The position numbers and the translations under genes were made by a program. This document shows, in pieces, positions 35,069 to 45,948 of a stretch of 64,000 bases of DNA. The notes under the pieces were generated by a model. That model did not search any database. It was not told the origin of the DNA and saw only the letters and a list, made by a program, of their open reading frames with translations. The stretch comes from Chrysemys picta bellii (Eukaryota; Chordata; Testudines; Emydidae), in the NCBI RefSeq assembly GCF_011386835.1, contig NC_088800.1, positions 56,139,439-56,203,438 of the forward strand, written 5' to 3'. The stretch's first letter is position 1. The number at the start of each line of letters is the position of its first letter.

Positions 35069-36414
35069 CCCTTCATGCTTCGGCCACCATTCCAGAGGAC
35101 ATGCTTCCATGCTGATGACACTCGTTAAAAAAAAATGCGTTAATTAAATATTGACTAAACTCGTTGCGGGAGAATAATATGTCTCCTGCTGTTTTACCTG
35201 CATTCTGCCCTGTATTTCATACTATAGCAGTCTCGGATGATGACCCAGCACATGTTGTTCGTTTTAAGAACACTTTCCCTGCAGATTTGACAAAACGCAA
35301 AGAAGGTACCAATGTGAGATTTCTAAAGATAGCTACAGCACTCAACCCAAGGTTTAAGAATCTGAAGTGCCCTCCAAAATCTGAGAGGGACGAGGTGTGG
35401 AGCATACTTTCAGAACTCTTAAAAGAGCAACACTCCTATGCGGAAACTACAGACTGAACCACCAAAAAAGAAAATCAGCCTTCTGCTGGTGGCATCTGAT
35501 TCAGATGATGAAAGTGAACAAGTGTCGGTCTACACTGCTTTGGATAGTTATCGAGCAGAACCTGTCATCAGCATGGACACATGTCTTCTGGAATGGTAGT
35601 TGAAGCTGAAGGGACACATGAATCCTTAGCGCATCTGGCACGTAAATATTTTGCGACGCCGGCTACAACAGTGCCATGCAAATGTCTGTTCTCACTTTCA
35701 GGCGACATTGTAAACAAGAAGCAGGCAGCATTATCTCCCGCAATGAGTTCTGTCAAAATGTAATTAACTCATTATTTTTTTAACGAGTGTCATCAGCATG
35801 GAAGCATATCCTCTGGAATGGAGGCCGTAGCATGAAGGGGCATACAAATGTTTTGCATATCTGGCACGTAAATACCTTGCAATTGTGGCTACAAAAGCCT
35901 CAAGCGAATGCCTGTTCTCACTTTCAGGTGACATTGTAAATAAGAAGCAGTCAGCAGTATCTCCTGTAAATGTAAACAGACTTGTTTGTCTTAGCGATTT
36001 GCTGAATAAGAAGTAGGACTGAGTGGACTTGTAGGCTCTAAAGTTTTACATTGTTTTGTTTTTGAGTGCAGTTATGTAACAAAAAAAATCTACATTTGTA
36101 AGTTGCACTGTCATGATAAAGAGATTGCACTATGGTACTTGTATGAGGTGAATTGAAAAAAAAATTCTTTTATCATTTTTACAGTACAAATATTTGTAAT
36201 AAAAATAATAATATAAAGTGAGCACTGTACACTTTGTATTCTGTGTTGTAATTTAAATCAATATATTTGAAAATGTTGAAAAATATCCAAAAATATTTAA
36301 TAAATTTCAATTGGTATTCTATTGTTTAACAGTGTGATTAAAATTGTGATTAATCATGATTAATTTTTTTGAGTTAATCGCGTGATTTAACTGCGATTAT
36401 TGGCAACCCTATAT
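35069..36414 (+). mobile_element. hAT (ZBED-related) element, rearranged
   Basis: The coding 3' part of a hAT transposase is followed by an AT-rich untranslated region and an end rich in alternating TTAATCGC/GATTAAT motifs, closing with GGCAACCCTA near 36414. Internally one segment occurs three times: inverted at about 35069-35157, direct at 35559-35760, and direct at 35788-35990. The 5' end of the element is missing. Confidence 0.75.
35164..35763 (+). pseudogene. hAT (ZBED-like) transposase C-terminal half
   Basis: The frame from about 35182 reads MSPAVLPAFCPVF, then KIATALNPRFKNLKCPP, the usual ATALDPRFK motif before the C-terminal domain. After a frameshift near 35450 it reads ARKYFATPATTVPCKCLFS and GDIVNKKQAALSP at 35640-35745, the hAT dimerisation domain. 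There the usual Glu-Arg after the Ser/Cys reads Lys-Cys. Stops lie between the parts, and no N-terminal zinc finger or first catalytic Asp is present. Confidence 0.85.
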
Positions 36415-36423
36415 GTGTATATT

Positions 36424-37077
36424 GTGACAGACCCAGACCAGTGGGGTACAGGAGTCTGGTAGAGGGCAAATATATTGGTCACTGGATGAGTAGTTTTCTG
36501 TTCCCTGAGTGACCAGAGAAGGGGCTGCACCAGAGTAATCAGGAACCTGCTAGAACCAGTTAAGGCAGGCAGGCTAATTAGGACACCTGGAGCCAATTAA
36601 GAAGAAGCTGCTAGAGTCAATTAACGCAGGCTAATCAAGGCACCTGGGTTTTAAGAGGAGCTCACTTCAGTTTGTGGTGCGAGTGTGAGGAGCCGGGAGC
36701 AAGAGGCGCAAGGAGCTGAGCGTGAGAGGGTGTGCTGCTGGAGGACTGAGGAGCACAAGTGTTATCAGACACCAGGAGGAAGGTCCTGTGGTGAGAATAA
36801 GGAAGGTGTTTGGAGGAGGCCATGGGGAAGTAGCCCAGGGAGTTGTAGCTGTCATGCAGCTGTTACAGGAGGCACTATAGACAGCTGCAGTCCACAGGGC
36901 CCTGAGCTGGAACCCGGAGTAGAGGGCGGGCCCGGGTTCCCCCCAAGCCTCCCAATTGACCTGGACTGTGGGTTCTTCCAGAGGGGAAGGTCTCTGGGCT
37001 GTTCCCCAACCCACATGGTGAATCTCTGTGGCAAGAAAATCTGCCAATAAGCGCAGGACCCACCAAGATAAAGGAGG

Positions 37078-37079
<2 letters not shown>
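36424..37079 (+). mobile_element. Solo LTR, 3' end replaced by a TA repeat
   Basis: It begins TGTGACAGACCCAGACC and carries GGTTTTAAGAGGAGCTC (a possible core promoter) near 36648, GAGCTGAGCGTGAGAGG, and CCAATAAGCGCAGGACCCACC near 37044. No internal viral genes adjoin it. The expected CA terminus is lost into the TA microsatellite. The long open frames on both strands are incidental. Confidence 0.7.

Positions 37080-37135
<56 letters not shown>
37080..37135. repeat. (TA)n microsatellite
   Basis: About 28 uninterrupted TA units at the junction of the LTR and LINE sequence. Confidence 0.97.
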
Positions 37136-37136
<1 letters not shown>

Positions 37137-37850
37137 CACTGGTGACTCTCCAGTCCTCAGGTATGGTAGCCGATTGGAATGACAGATTATGTATTTCTGC
37201 TAGCAGATCAGTCACTTTCTTCATTTTCTTATTTCCTTTCAAGATTGCTGGATAGCCACCATACAGTTAGGGTGACTTGTTGCTATTCAATTTATTATTT
37301 TTGTGCCAACACTTCATCTTTGATAATTGAATTTCTGGAAGTGCCCCATATTTGTTACCTAGGGGAAAAATCATTTTGAGGTAAGCATCTCCTCAACATC
37401 TCTGGGATGCAAAAGAACCATTTGGCTTCTTTCCAATTTATCATCCTTAAAGCCCCCATTATCCCCTGCAGCTCCAGCAGACCAACCAGTTCTCTTGCAG
37501 TCTTCCTACTTCTGATAGGCTTAAATAATTGAACTTTATTTGTTTCTGTTTTTGACTATTTGATTTTCAGATTCCTGCTTAGCCCCCCTGACTTCCATCT
37601 GACACTTCATCTGCCATAGTTTGTACTCATTTCTATTGGCTTCACTTGGACTGGGCTTCCATTTGCTTAGGGACACTTCAGTCACTTAAGTAATGTCTTC
37701 TATCTAGCTTTCTAAGCCCACATTACCATAGTATGTTTAATGTCTTGTACCCTGCCATTTAGCTCTATTGGGGGTAGAGTGGGTTTCTAACCTTCCTTTT
37801 CAGCGTTTCAGTATATCATTATAGGAAGGATGCCCCCTTTCTGAAATAAC
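37137..37850 (-). mobile_element. CR1-like LINE segment (continuation of 33285-34735)
   Basis: The plus strand GGTGACTCTCCAGTCCTCAG is antisense to PEDWRVTSV, a conserved CR1/L2 reverse transcriptase block. The preceding minus-strand reading is KKVTDLLAEIHNLSFQSATI. Sequence further right is antisense ORF2 with frequent stops; the 5' limit near 37850 is approximate. Confidence 0.7.
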
Positions 37851-38461
37851 TAGGACTTCAAAATGAAATCAGTAGAATATAGCTTAGTCCTAGAAATGAG
37901 GGGCTGTGTTGTGTGGAGCTCTGTACCATTACTAATAAGCCCAGCTCATCTGACATGCTAAGGATGCTATCCTGCTCTGACACTGTGTTTTCAGAGAGTC
38001 CTCGCCAAAGGGAGAAGAATGTCCTGACAACGGTAACAGAGCTGAGGCCAGTCTTAAAAACCTGTCTGCCATGAACAGAACTCTTTCATAGCTGGTGCAA
38101 GAATCTGACATTATCCCAGCAAGATGGGACTTGTTAGGAGCCTGTGAACACTTATGTTACTTCTTGAGTGCTCTGCTTCTTGTGAAGAGAATTGTATTTC
38201 CTATACCAAGGGCTTCCTTATCCATGGATCTCTGTCAAATTTGTGACACCATCTGTGTTTAGCTATATTCCTGCCTCTCACTTCTCCATTTTCCTGTTGC
38301 TCCTCCATCTTGGCCCCTCTAACCAGCCCTGTGGCAATCCACTGCCCTGCCTCACCTGGCCAATGGTATTCCACCCTCCAGCATACCTGCAGAAAGGCCT
38401 CTGATTACTTTACTCAGAAAAGTAATCAGCTCTAATTGATGACAGTGACATCTATAACAGT
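37851..38461. other. Unassigned DNA
   Basis: No supported gene; it may include further decayed LINE sequence. Confidence 0.35.
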
Positions 38462-39432
38462 GGCAGTGACCTAGATTCATAGACTATAAGGCCCAAAGAA
38501 ACCACTGCGATTATTTAGTCTGACATCCTGTATAACACAGGACCCGGAACTTCCCTGAATTAATTCCTGTTTGAGCTAGAGCATATCTTTCACAAAAAAC
38601 AACCTGTCTTGATCTAAAAATTTCCAGTGATGGAGAATTCACCACTACTTTGGGTAAGTTGTTCCAGTGATGGAGAATTCACCTACCACCTTGGGTAACT
38701 TGTTCCAGTAGTTCATTTTTCTCACTGTTAAAAATTTGAACCTTTTTTTCTAGGAATTTGTCTAGCTTCCACTTCCAGCCGTTGGAACATGTTGTACCTT
38801 TCTGCTAGATGGAAGAGTACATGTAGATAGTTATAGCTGTGATCAAGTGAGTGCTTAACTTTCTCTTTGTTAAGCTAAACAGCTTGAGATCCTCAAATCT
38901 CTCACTATAAGGCATGTTTTCCAATCCCTTTAAGTATTCTTGTGGCTCTTCTCTGAACCCTCCCCAATTTATCAACATCCTTCTTGAACTGTGGACACCA
39001 GGACTGGACACAATATTCCAGCAATGGTTGCACCAGTGCCAAATACAGAGATAAAATAACTTTCCTACTTGATATTCCCTTGTTTATGCATCCAAGCATT
39101 GCATTAGCTCTTTTGCCCATAGCATCACACTGGGCACTCATATTCAGCTGATGATCTACCATGATTCTCACGTATGTTTCAGTTGCTGCTTCACAGGCTA
39201 GAGTCCCCCACCACGTAAGCATGGCCTACATTTGTTGTTAATAGATGTATATCCTTACATTTGGCCATATTAAAATGCATATTACTTGCTTGCACTCAGT
39301 TTACAGAGCAATCTGGATTGCTTGGTATCAGTGACCTGTTCTCTTAATTAATTATCACTTCCCCAAATGTAGGAAAATCCACAGCTTTGTCAGTGATGAT
39401 TTTATGTTTTCTTCTAGGTCATCAATAAAAGG
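38462..39432 (-). mobile_element. CR1 LINE 3' fragment
   Basis: It starts with the antisense CR1 tail (ATTCATAGACTATAAGGCCC) and ends inside the reverse transcriptase near 39432 (GTCATCAATAAAA, antisense to the FIDDL region). A duplicated segment of about 41 bp (CCAGTGATGGAGAATTCACC) lies at 38625-38710. Confidence 0.87.
38905..39222 (-). pseudogene. CR1 reverse transcriptase C-terminal end
   Basis: This uninterrupted minus-strand frame of about 105 codons reads VDHQLNMSAQCDAMGKRANA, then LGCINKGISSRKVILSLY, LVQPLLEYCVQSW and KLGRVQRRATRILKG. These are classic blocks of the CR1 protein after the catalytic motifs. The catalytic Asp pair is not included. It is among the best preserved coding pieces in the window but is only a tail. 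Confidence 0.9.
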
Positions 39433-40130
39433 GTTAACTTGCGTACATCTCAGGAGGGAGAGGCTGGGATTAGGTCAATTGCCTTCACAGCAGAGTTGAC
39501 CTCATACCCCTCACTAACACCGGGCACCCACTCCTCAGAAGGTCCTTTCCCTGGGCCTCTGCTTCAGTTGGAGTTTGTTCAGTTGGGGCTCCTTGAGGGC
39601 TTGGGTGGGGGGATTCTCACTATTATGGATCAGGTAAATATCTGTACCTGCTGTTGCCCATTGGTTCTGAACATGCCCCCTTTGTGGGGGACGTCCCCAG
39701 CCTCCACCGCTCAAGCTAGTTGTGAAGGGCTGGTTGTGCCATGGATGTGGAATCAGATTTCTGCACATGGGAGGACAGACCAGCCTCACATCAGGGCTAT
39801 GCAACAGGAACTGTTGTTTATGGCCCATTCAAATACTTTCCCTTCAAGGAATCTCTACATCATGTAGTCATCCCCCCAGGTTTCCAAGTTCCCCCTAAGG
39901 GTCTCTTCCTTCACTGCTGCAGTCTTTCATGGCTGAACCATTCCGCCTCCAGTTATGATCCTGACCCATTAGTAGCAATACTGAGGAGTTAACTAGCTTC
40001 TGCCATTACTTCCAGACCCTGGGTCCAAATGTATCAGCCAACCCTACTATTGTCTCAAGAGCCGGGATTGGGCTGAGCCTGGGATGGCCTCAAGAACCGG
40101 GACTGGGTCAGTGACGAGGCTGGGCCCCAT
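39433..40130. other. Unassigned DNA
   Basis: Two overlapping plus-strand open frames (39439-39867 and 39741-39992) are not recognised. The codon pattern and surroundings give no support for a gene. Confidence 0.35.
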
Positions 40131-40427
40131 GAAGGCACATCTACACAGCCCATGGCAGCAAACCTCCCGGCCTGGGTTGACAGACTTGGGGTGGCGGGGC
40201 TCACGCTAGCACTCTAAGTATAGATGTGTAGACAACACTCTGAAGCTGAGACTTGGGCGCTGGAGTCCATCCCTCTGAATAGGCTTCAGAGCCTGAGCTT
40301 CGGCCCAAGCTGCAACTTCAAAGCGCTGTCTATACAGCTATTTTTAGAGCTAGAGTGGGCCCTGCAAGTCTGAATCTGTTGCCCTGGCTGGGAGACTTGC
40401 TGCAGCGGGCTGCGTAGATGAATCCTG
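40131..40427. mobile_element. MITE with CATCTAC-CAGCCC inverted ends
   Basis: Left GGCACATCTACACAGCCCAT and the reverse complement of the right end (TTCATCTACGCAGCCCGC) match, as do the following GCAGCAA. The interior is also palindromic around CAGAGCCTGAGCTTC. It is probably Harbinger-derived, by the TCTACAC-like end. Confidence 0.7.
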
Positions 40428-40659
40428 AGAGGCTCTGAGGTAGGGAGTGGGCCGAGCCCACAGGAGGCTCCAAGGCAGGGTACAGGGCTGTGCTGGGGGC
40501 CACTCTTTCCTCTTTGTGTTCTCTTGAATGAGCAGTTCAGTGTAAACATCTCAGTGGAGCTCTTTGAAATGAAAATAAAACTGATAAAAGTCTTGCAAAT
40601 CACCCATCCCCAGCCCTGCTGCTGACCCGGGAAGTCTCTCTTTCTGCTGCCTTGCAAGC

Positions 40660-42320
40660 TCCAAGTGGCAGAGTTATAAATACATTATGTATGCTGGTGT
40701 CCATCAGCCAGAGCCTTTTGTTGGCGCTGAATATGTCATGGCCAACAAAAGTAGACTGGATTAGCCACAGTGGATTAAAAGATTTTCTTCTTAGAGTTTA
40801 CCTAATAATATAACAATTGACATAGAAGGTTCCTTTGAAACCTACACGACTCTGTTATTTTACCATCTGTGAGTTTGCTTTCCATTAGTATGCGACTATG
40901 ATGAAGAGGCTGTTTCTGGTGGTGCTTATGCTTGGGTAACACTGCCTATTGCTTGATTTCCTACTCACAACAAAAATAAACACGTATGTAAGGAGGAGCA
41001 GCAGTAACAGAGAGTAGCTGAACTCCTCCCTTTGCTGATGTCCCTGCTGCTCTTAGCCCTGAGGGCTCTGGGATGCTACAACTTTGGGAGGAAAAAGAAA
41101 CCCAACAAAGTAGGCTCAACCTCTGAAGAAAGCATCCATCAGCCGCTGACAAAAGCAATGAACTGCCGTGCTATTCAAGGTGTCCTGGGAGATTCTGACT
41201 GAAATACGCTCATTTATTAAAAACAAATTTGGAATCCCAGCTACTTAGTTTCTGAACTCTCTTTCTCTCCCTCCACTGCCACAAGCTGATGGAGTTTGTT
41301 TGTCCCCATTCCAGCCATTCAGCTACAGTTGCGTAATTATCTGCCTCCATCCCTGACTGACATCACATTTGCAGTATCCATTGCAAGATGGGTCACACAG
41401 CAGCAGCCGCGACACTCGGAAACATGGAGGGCAGCAGCAGCAGGGGAGGAGAGCTCCCCCCGCGATCCTGCGGCTCGGTTCCTTACACTCATCCCCCTCC
41501 TCTAGCCATCACAACAGCAAACACACACAACTGTGTCCTGGCTCTTTGGCTTTGATCTCATAAAGGGACTCCATTTACAAGTCATTAATAGCAGCCTTTG
41601 GAAATATCCATCCTCAGAAGTCTTAAGAATGAGATTTGGAGACTATGATCAATTTAGGAGCCGCTCTCTTTTGGTCTTTTTGCAAACACACTTTTTAAGC
41701 CGCTCTGACTTTGCGATGAATTGTCGCATCATCCAAGACCTGGCGGGGGAGGGGGCCATGTGGGCGGCAGGAATATGGGTTGAGGCTCTCTCAGTGAGAG
41801 CCCAGCTGGGGGCCTTTGATGAGGCTGCTTTGAGAAATTTGATTTGAAAGGCCTACGATAACAATTTTGGGAGAATAGTTGAGCGTTTTTCCATACAGCT
41901 CTCTTTGTCTCTCCTCTGATAGGGGTTTTATTGTTGGTTTCAGGGTTGGGGGTGAGAGAGTCGGTGGTGGCCGAGGGTGGGGTGGGGCGGCGGAGGGGGC
42001 TGCGGTGAAGGAGAACAATAAATGGAGATATAGGGAGAGCTGTATTTTCTCACCTGCCTCCCCTGCTGCGTTTCCTTCCTGCTGGGTTTTCGCAGTCCGC
42101 CATGACAGGAGAAGCCGCCCTGTTTGCTGTCCGGAGCACTTTCCAACACTCTTAAACCTATTTCCCTTTCTTGGTAACTGTGTGGCTGGAAGATGGGAAT
42201 CTTTACTTTATATTGCAGCTTTGGCTCCTCAACCTGATTGGCTGAAGCCAGGACCAAATGATGGTCCTTCGAATCCTATTGTAACTATGGCAACCAGCCC
42301 CTTTAGGCACCACTGATTTA
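40660..42320. promoter_or_regulatory. Candidate non-coding regulatory region
   Basis: This 1.7-kb stretch lacks recognisable repeats in a window otherwise full of them. Visible motifs include two CTTTGAT (TCF/LEF-like) sites at 41550 and 41814, AT-rich homeobox-like stretches (CATTAATAG near 41583), an inverted CCAAT box at 42237-42241, and an RFX-like X-box (GTAACTATGGCAAC) at 42281-42294. These are matches by eye; conservation is not shown. Confidence 0.28.
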
Positions 42321-42623
42321 CTTATAATTGCTGGGTAAACAGTCGAGACAGACCACTTTCATCCCACACAGAAAGATTGTCTTCCCTTTCTTTTTAGGAT
42401 GAGGCACTAAAAAGCAGGGACACTTAAGCAAACTCTTTCAACACTGCTGAAATAAGCTGTTGTCTTTCCTCCAGCCAGCTGGCTTTCCCCCGCTGCTGCT
42501 GCCGCATCTGATCCTGACTGCACAATGACTTGATACTGGGGCTTTCTGCACCACCCTCCAGACCTCGCCACCCTCCTCCTCCAAAGAGGAGCTGCTTTGG
42601 CTCAGGGCTGGGGAAAGCACACC

Positions 42624-42879
42624 ATGTGTTTCTACACTGCAGCGAGGGGGTGTAATTCCCAGGGTGGGCAGACTAGCTCGGCTTGAGGTAGTGCACTAAC
42701 AGCAGCAGTGTGGATGCTGCGGAACAGGTGGTGGCTTGGTTAGCTGCCCAAGCTCTGACCCAGGGGTCAGGAGGACTTGGATTTCAGCGGCTAGCCTGAG
42801 CCGCTGCCCATGTCGTAAGTCCATTCTACTATTTTTAGCACACTAGGTTGAGCTGTGGTAGCATGAGTTAAGTCTTTCC
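42624..42879. mobile_element. Decayed Harbinger-like MITE
   Basis: It starts TTTCTACACTGCAGCGAGGG and contains CAGTGTGGATGCTGC, CTAGCCTGAGCCGCTGCCC and TATTTTTAGCACACTAGGTTGAGC, the body of a TCTACACT-ended MITE family. The right end is indistinct. Confidence 0.55.
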
Positions 42880-43018
42880 AGGCCAGAAATCGCACCTCCC
42901 ATCTACAGCATAGACATCTCCCGACTACACAGGCCAGGAATCGCACCTCCCACCTGCAGTATAGACATCTCCCTACTGCAGCATAGACATCTCCTGTCTA
43001 CACAGGCCAGGAATTGCT
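42880..43018 (+). repeat. Short tandem array, about 51-bp unit
   Basis: Units start at 42880, 42931 and about 43003 with AGGCCAG(A/G)AAT; the middle unit has an extra copy of GCATAGACATCTCC. Confidence 0.8.
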
Positions 43019-43129
43019 CTGTTTCTTAGAAACCTCAGCTGCTTGCACTGAAGCCCGGAGCTGGGCACAATGGTGCTATGTGAGCCTGGGTCTCACTGCT
43101 GAGGGAGGGAATTTGTTATGAAGGATGAT

Positions 43130-43729
43130 TATCATCATCTATGTGATTAGCTAATGAAAGACCCAGCTCAAAATGACAGGAAGATGGTGAGCCACCAATG
43201 TGATACAGCCATGAAAAAAAGACAAATGTGATCCCAGGATGTATCAGGCAAGGTATTTCCAGCAAGTGCCATGGTCCTGGTGAGACCTCTTCTGGAGTAC
43301 TGCATACAATACTGGTGACTCAAGAGAGATGAATTCACACTGCAACAACTGCAGAGAAGAGCTACTAGGATGATCAGGGGACTGAAAAACCTACCTTATG
43401 AGAGGAGACTGGAAGAGCTTGGTTTGTTTAATCTAGCAAAACGAAGGCGGAGGGCTGTGAAGAGCTGTGTAAGCAAAAGGACAATGTTGGCACAAGAACA
43501 AATGGCTATTTAACTGACCACGAGTAAACTGAAGCTGGGCATTAGAAGGTTTCTAACCATCAGAGGAATGAGGTTCTGGAACAGACTCCCAATGGAGGCA
43601 TAGGATCTATCTAGTTTTAAGATGGAGCTTGATAAATTAATGAACAGGATTCTATGATGGGGTGACCTGCTATAGCAGGGGATTGGGCTTGACATCCCAG
43701 ATGGTCCCTTTCAGTCCTATGTTCCTATA
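43130..43729 (+). mobile_element. CR1 LINE 3' end (plus strand)
   Basis: The plus strand shows GGTGAGACCTCTTCTGGAGTAC, then AGAAGAGCTACTAGGATGATCAGGG and GAGAGGAGACTGGAAGAGCT. The 3' untranslated tail is GATGGTCCCTTTCAGTCCTATGTTCC, a typical CR1 end with short TTCCTAT-type repeats. No intact frame. Confidence 0.85.
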
Positions 43730-45948
43730 AGACCCATGGGCAAAGGAGTCGGATTAAGGTGGCCAGGGGATCCTCCTAACCCCAGTGCTTCTGCCTGTTT
43801 GTGGGTGAAGTCTCAGAGTTCAGGCTCATCCCTGATGAGTTCTTGCATAGAATTTCCTGCGTTTTATAAAGGGAAAGACAAAATGAGACCAGAGAAACGT
43901 AGGCCTTCAGAAAAATCGTTTGAATTATTCCAACCCTATCTATAGAGCTGGGAACTGTGAGCAATGGTGGGATGATTTCTCTCTTCCCCACCTTGGGACC
44001 TGCTTGTCTGTTCCTGAACATTTCTCATGGAGGAAAAGCCATGTTAAAAAAAGGACAGCTCAGACACAAAGACGTGGGGTCAAACTACTGTATATTGAAA
44101 CATGTGAGGTCAGAAGTGGGGCTGCAAGTTTAGAGATCTGGCTGCTTTTAAATGTGCAGACTCATTTCTGACTACACTGGTTTCAGTCTACAGCAAAAAT
44201 GCCAATTCCTCTCCCTGCTCCCACACTCCCCAAAAGAACTTATGGAGCATTTTAGGGACGGTGGAGTTCTTGGGGAAATGTCTAGATAACCTGTCTAAAA
44301 AAACTAAAGCATGTGAGCAGAAGACTGATCTTCTGGGGTGTGGAATGGAAATGCACTGAAGAGCATGAAGCAGAATGCGAAGAGTTGAAAAGATTACTCA
44401 CCTTTGCATCCACATTTTGATGTTTCCTGCCCTACAAAAATGTCTATGGGTGCCTCAAAAGAGGGATTGGGGCAATACTACCACGAAGGAATGGCTGTGA
44501 CTGGAGGCCTGTCGCGTGCACAGTCAGAGCCTTCACATACCCAAAGAGGAAAGGATGTGGGGAGCATCTCTCATTGCTGTTGAAGATGTGGCATGCAGAG
44601 ACCAAAGCTCATCCTTCATCCTGGAGGGGGCACTCTGGACGGCAGGGAGCTACAGACTACATTAAGACTCTGGCTGCTGTTTTGTAAGAGTTGAGTGATG
44701 GTTAAATAAAATAGTGCAATTATTTAAATGCTTTAATGCACAGAATAGCACAGTGTTCTTCCTAATATGTATATCATCAGAATCCTGTAATATCATCTGC
44801 ATTGTGCTGGCACCCTGGTTGTTCTGAGTCATGTAGTGAGTTAATGGTAACAAATGGTATCAAACAGCATACTCTGTGTAGTTGCCGTTTAATTATTATG
44901 TAAGTACAGTGCCCTGTTATAAAGCGTTACATAGGGATTGCCATTTAAACAGATATCTGAAGCAAGGCCCAGCTATGGCTAGCTTCGATCCCTATCTGAG
45001 AGCCAGTGGGTGGTTTATGAATCCTCAGAGAAGGAATTATGTTAGCCCTAGTTGTGTCTTCTTTACCTTGTCCATTTTAATGGCTGAACTCCATGCCCCT
45101 TATAATTGGGGGATTTTGGTATTTTTGTAACTATCACCTCTTTATCCAGATGAACTGTGCTTTTTCTAACATGCCTTTCTTACCCGTGACATTTTTTGAT
45201 CAGATGGAAGAACAATATTAGGACGTACTATGAACAAGTCAGCTTATTAAAAACCAACGATAGGAGTTACATTGATCAAACCAAGTCTGTCCTCTGCTAT
45301 GGGTCACTATCTATCTATGAACTTGTAAGAGTGCATGCAAATTTCCACACCAATCAGAAGGAATCTGCTATGTGTTTTAATCATCCCTACAAATGCCAGG
45401 ATTTCCCTGCACTGTAGCCATACATTTCCACTGACCCTGTTAAACTGGCTTCTTTGCAGTTAACATTGGAGTGAATTGGTTTCTGCAAGAACAAACAGAA
45501 TGAAGTCCTAGGTCTTTGTACTGTCTTGGCAGCACACCAGACCCTGCCGGGAGCTCAGTCCCGGACAGATGACAAGGCTGAGGGGCACACAGTGACAGGA
45601 GACTCAGAGTCACAAGTTTATTGATAATTGAGGGTCAGGCTGAGCCCCACCCTCACTGGGATCTGACTGGCCCTTTTGAGCCTGAACCTGCCCCCATGGC
45701 AGGGTGCTTCGCTGGGACTATGGCACTTCCTGCTCTGCCATTTCACCCTGTAGTGGGGGCAGGGGAAGGAATGAGGAAGAGGAAGAAGGACCCTTCCTCT
45801 CTTAGGCAGGAGAGGGTGTGAGCTGGGCCTCCTCACGAGTGTCACAAACAAACACAGTCACGGGCCCGAAGCCTCTCCTCCCTCTGCTGTGGAAATCCAT
45901 TTCCTGCCCTTCATCTCCACTGACAAGGCATAAAGGAATATGGCTGTG
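43730..45948. other. Unassigned DNA, possibly with LTR-like sequence near 45520-45948
   Basis: No supported gene. Around 45520-45948, an antisense AATAAA (TTTATT at 45616) next to GAGTCACAAG resembles the R/U5 side of minus-strand LTRs. It could extend the LTR listed from 45949. Confidence 0.35.

Noticed and set aside
36667..37242. 191-codon minus-strand open frame containing an Ile-Tyr repeat
   Set aside because: A chance fusion of LINE antisense sequence, the TA microsatellite and an LTR; only its first 35 or so residues are meaningful, as LINE reverse transcriptase.
41879..42316. 145-codon open frame as a gene near the candidate regulatory region
   Set aside because: Overlapped by equally open frames on the other strand; mixed low-complexity composition and no domain.
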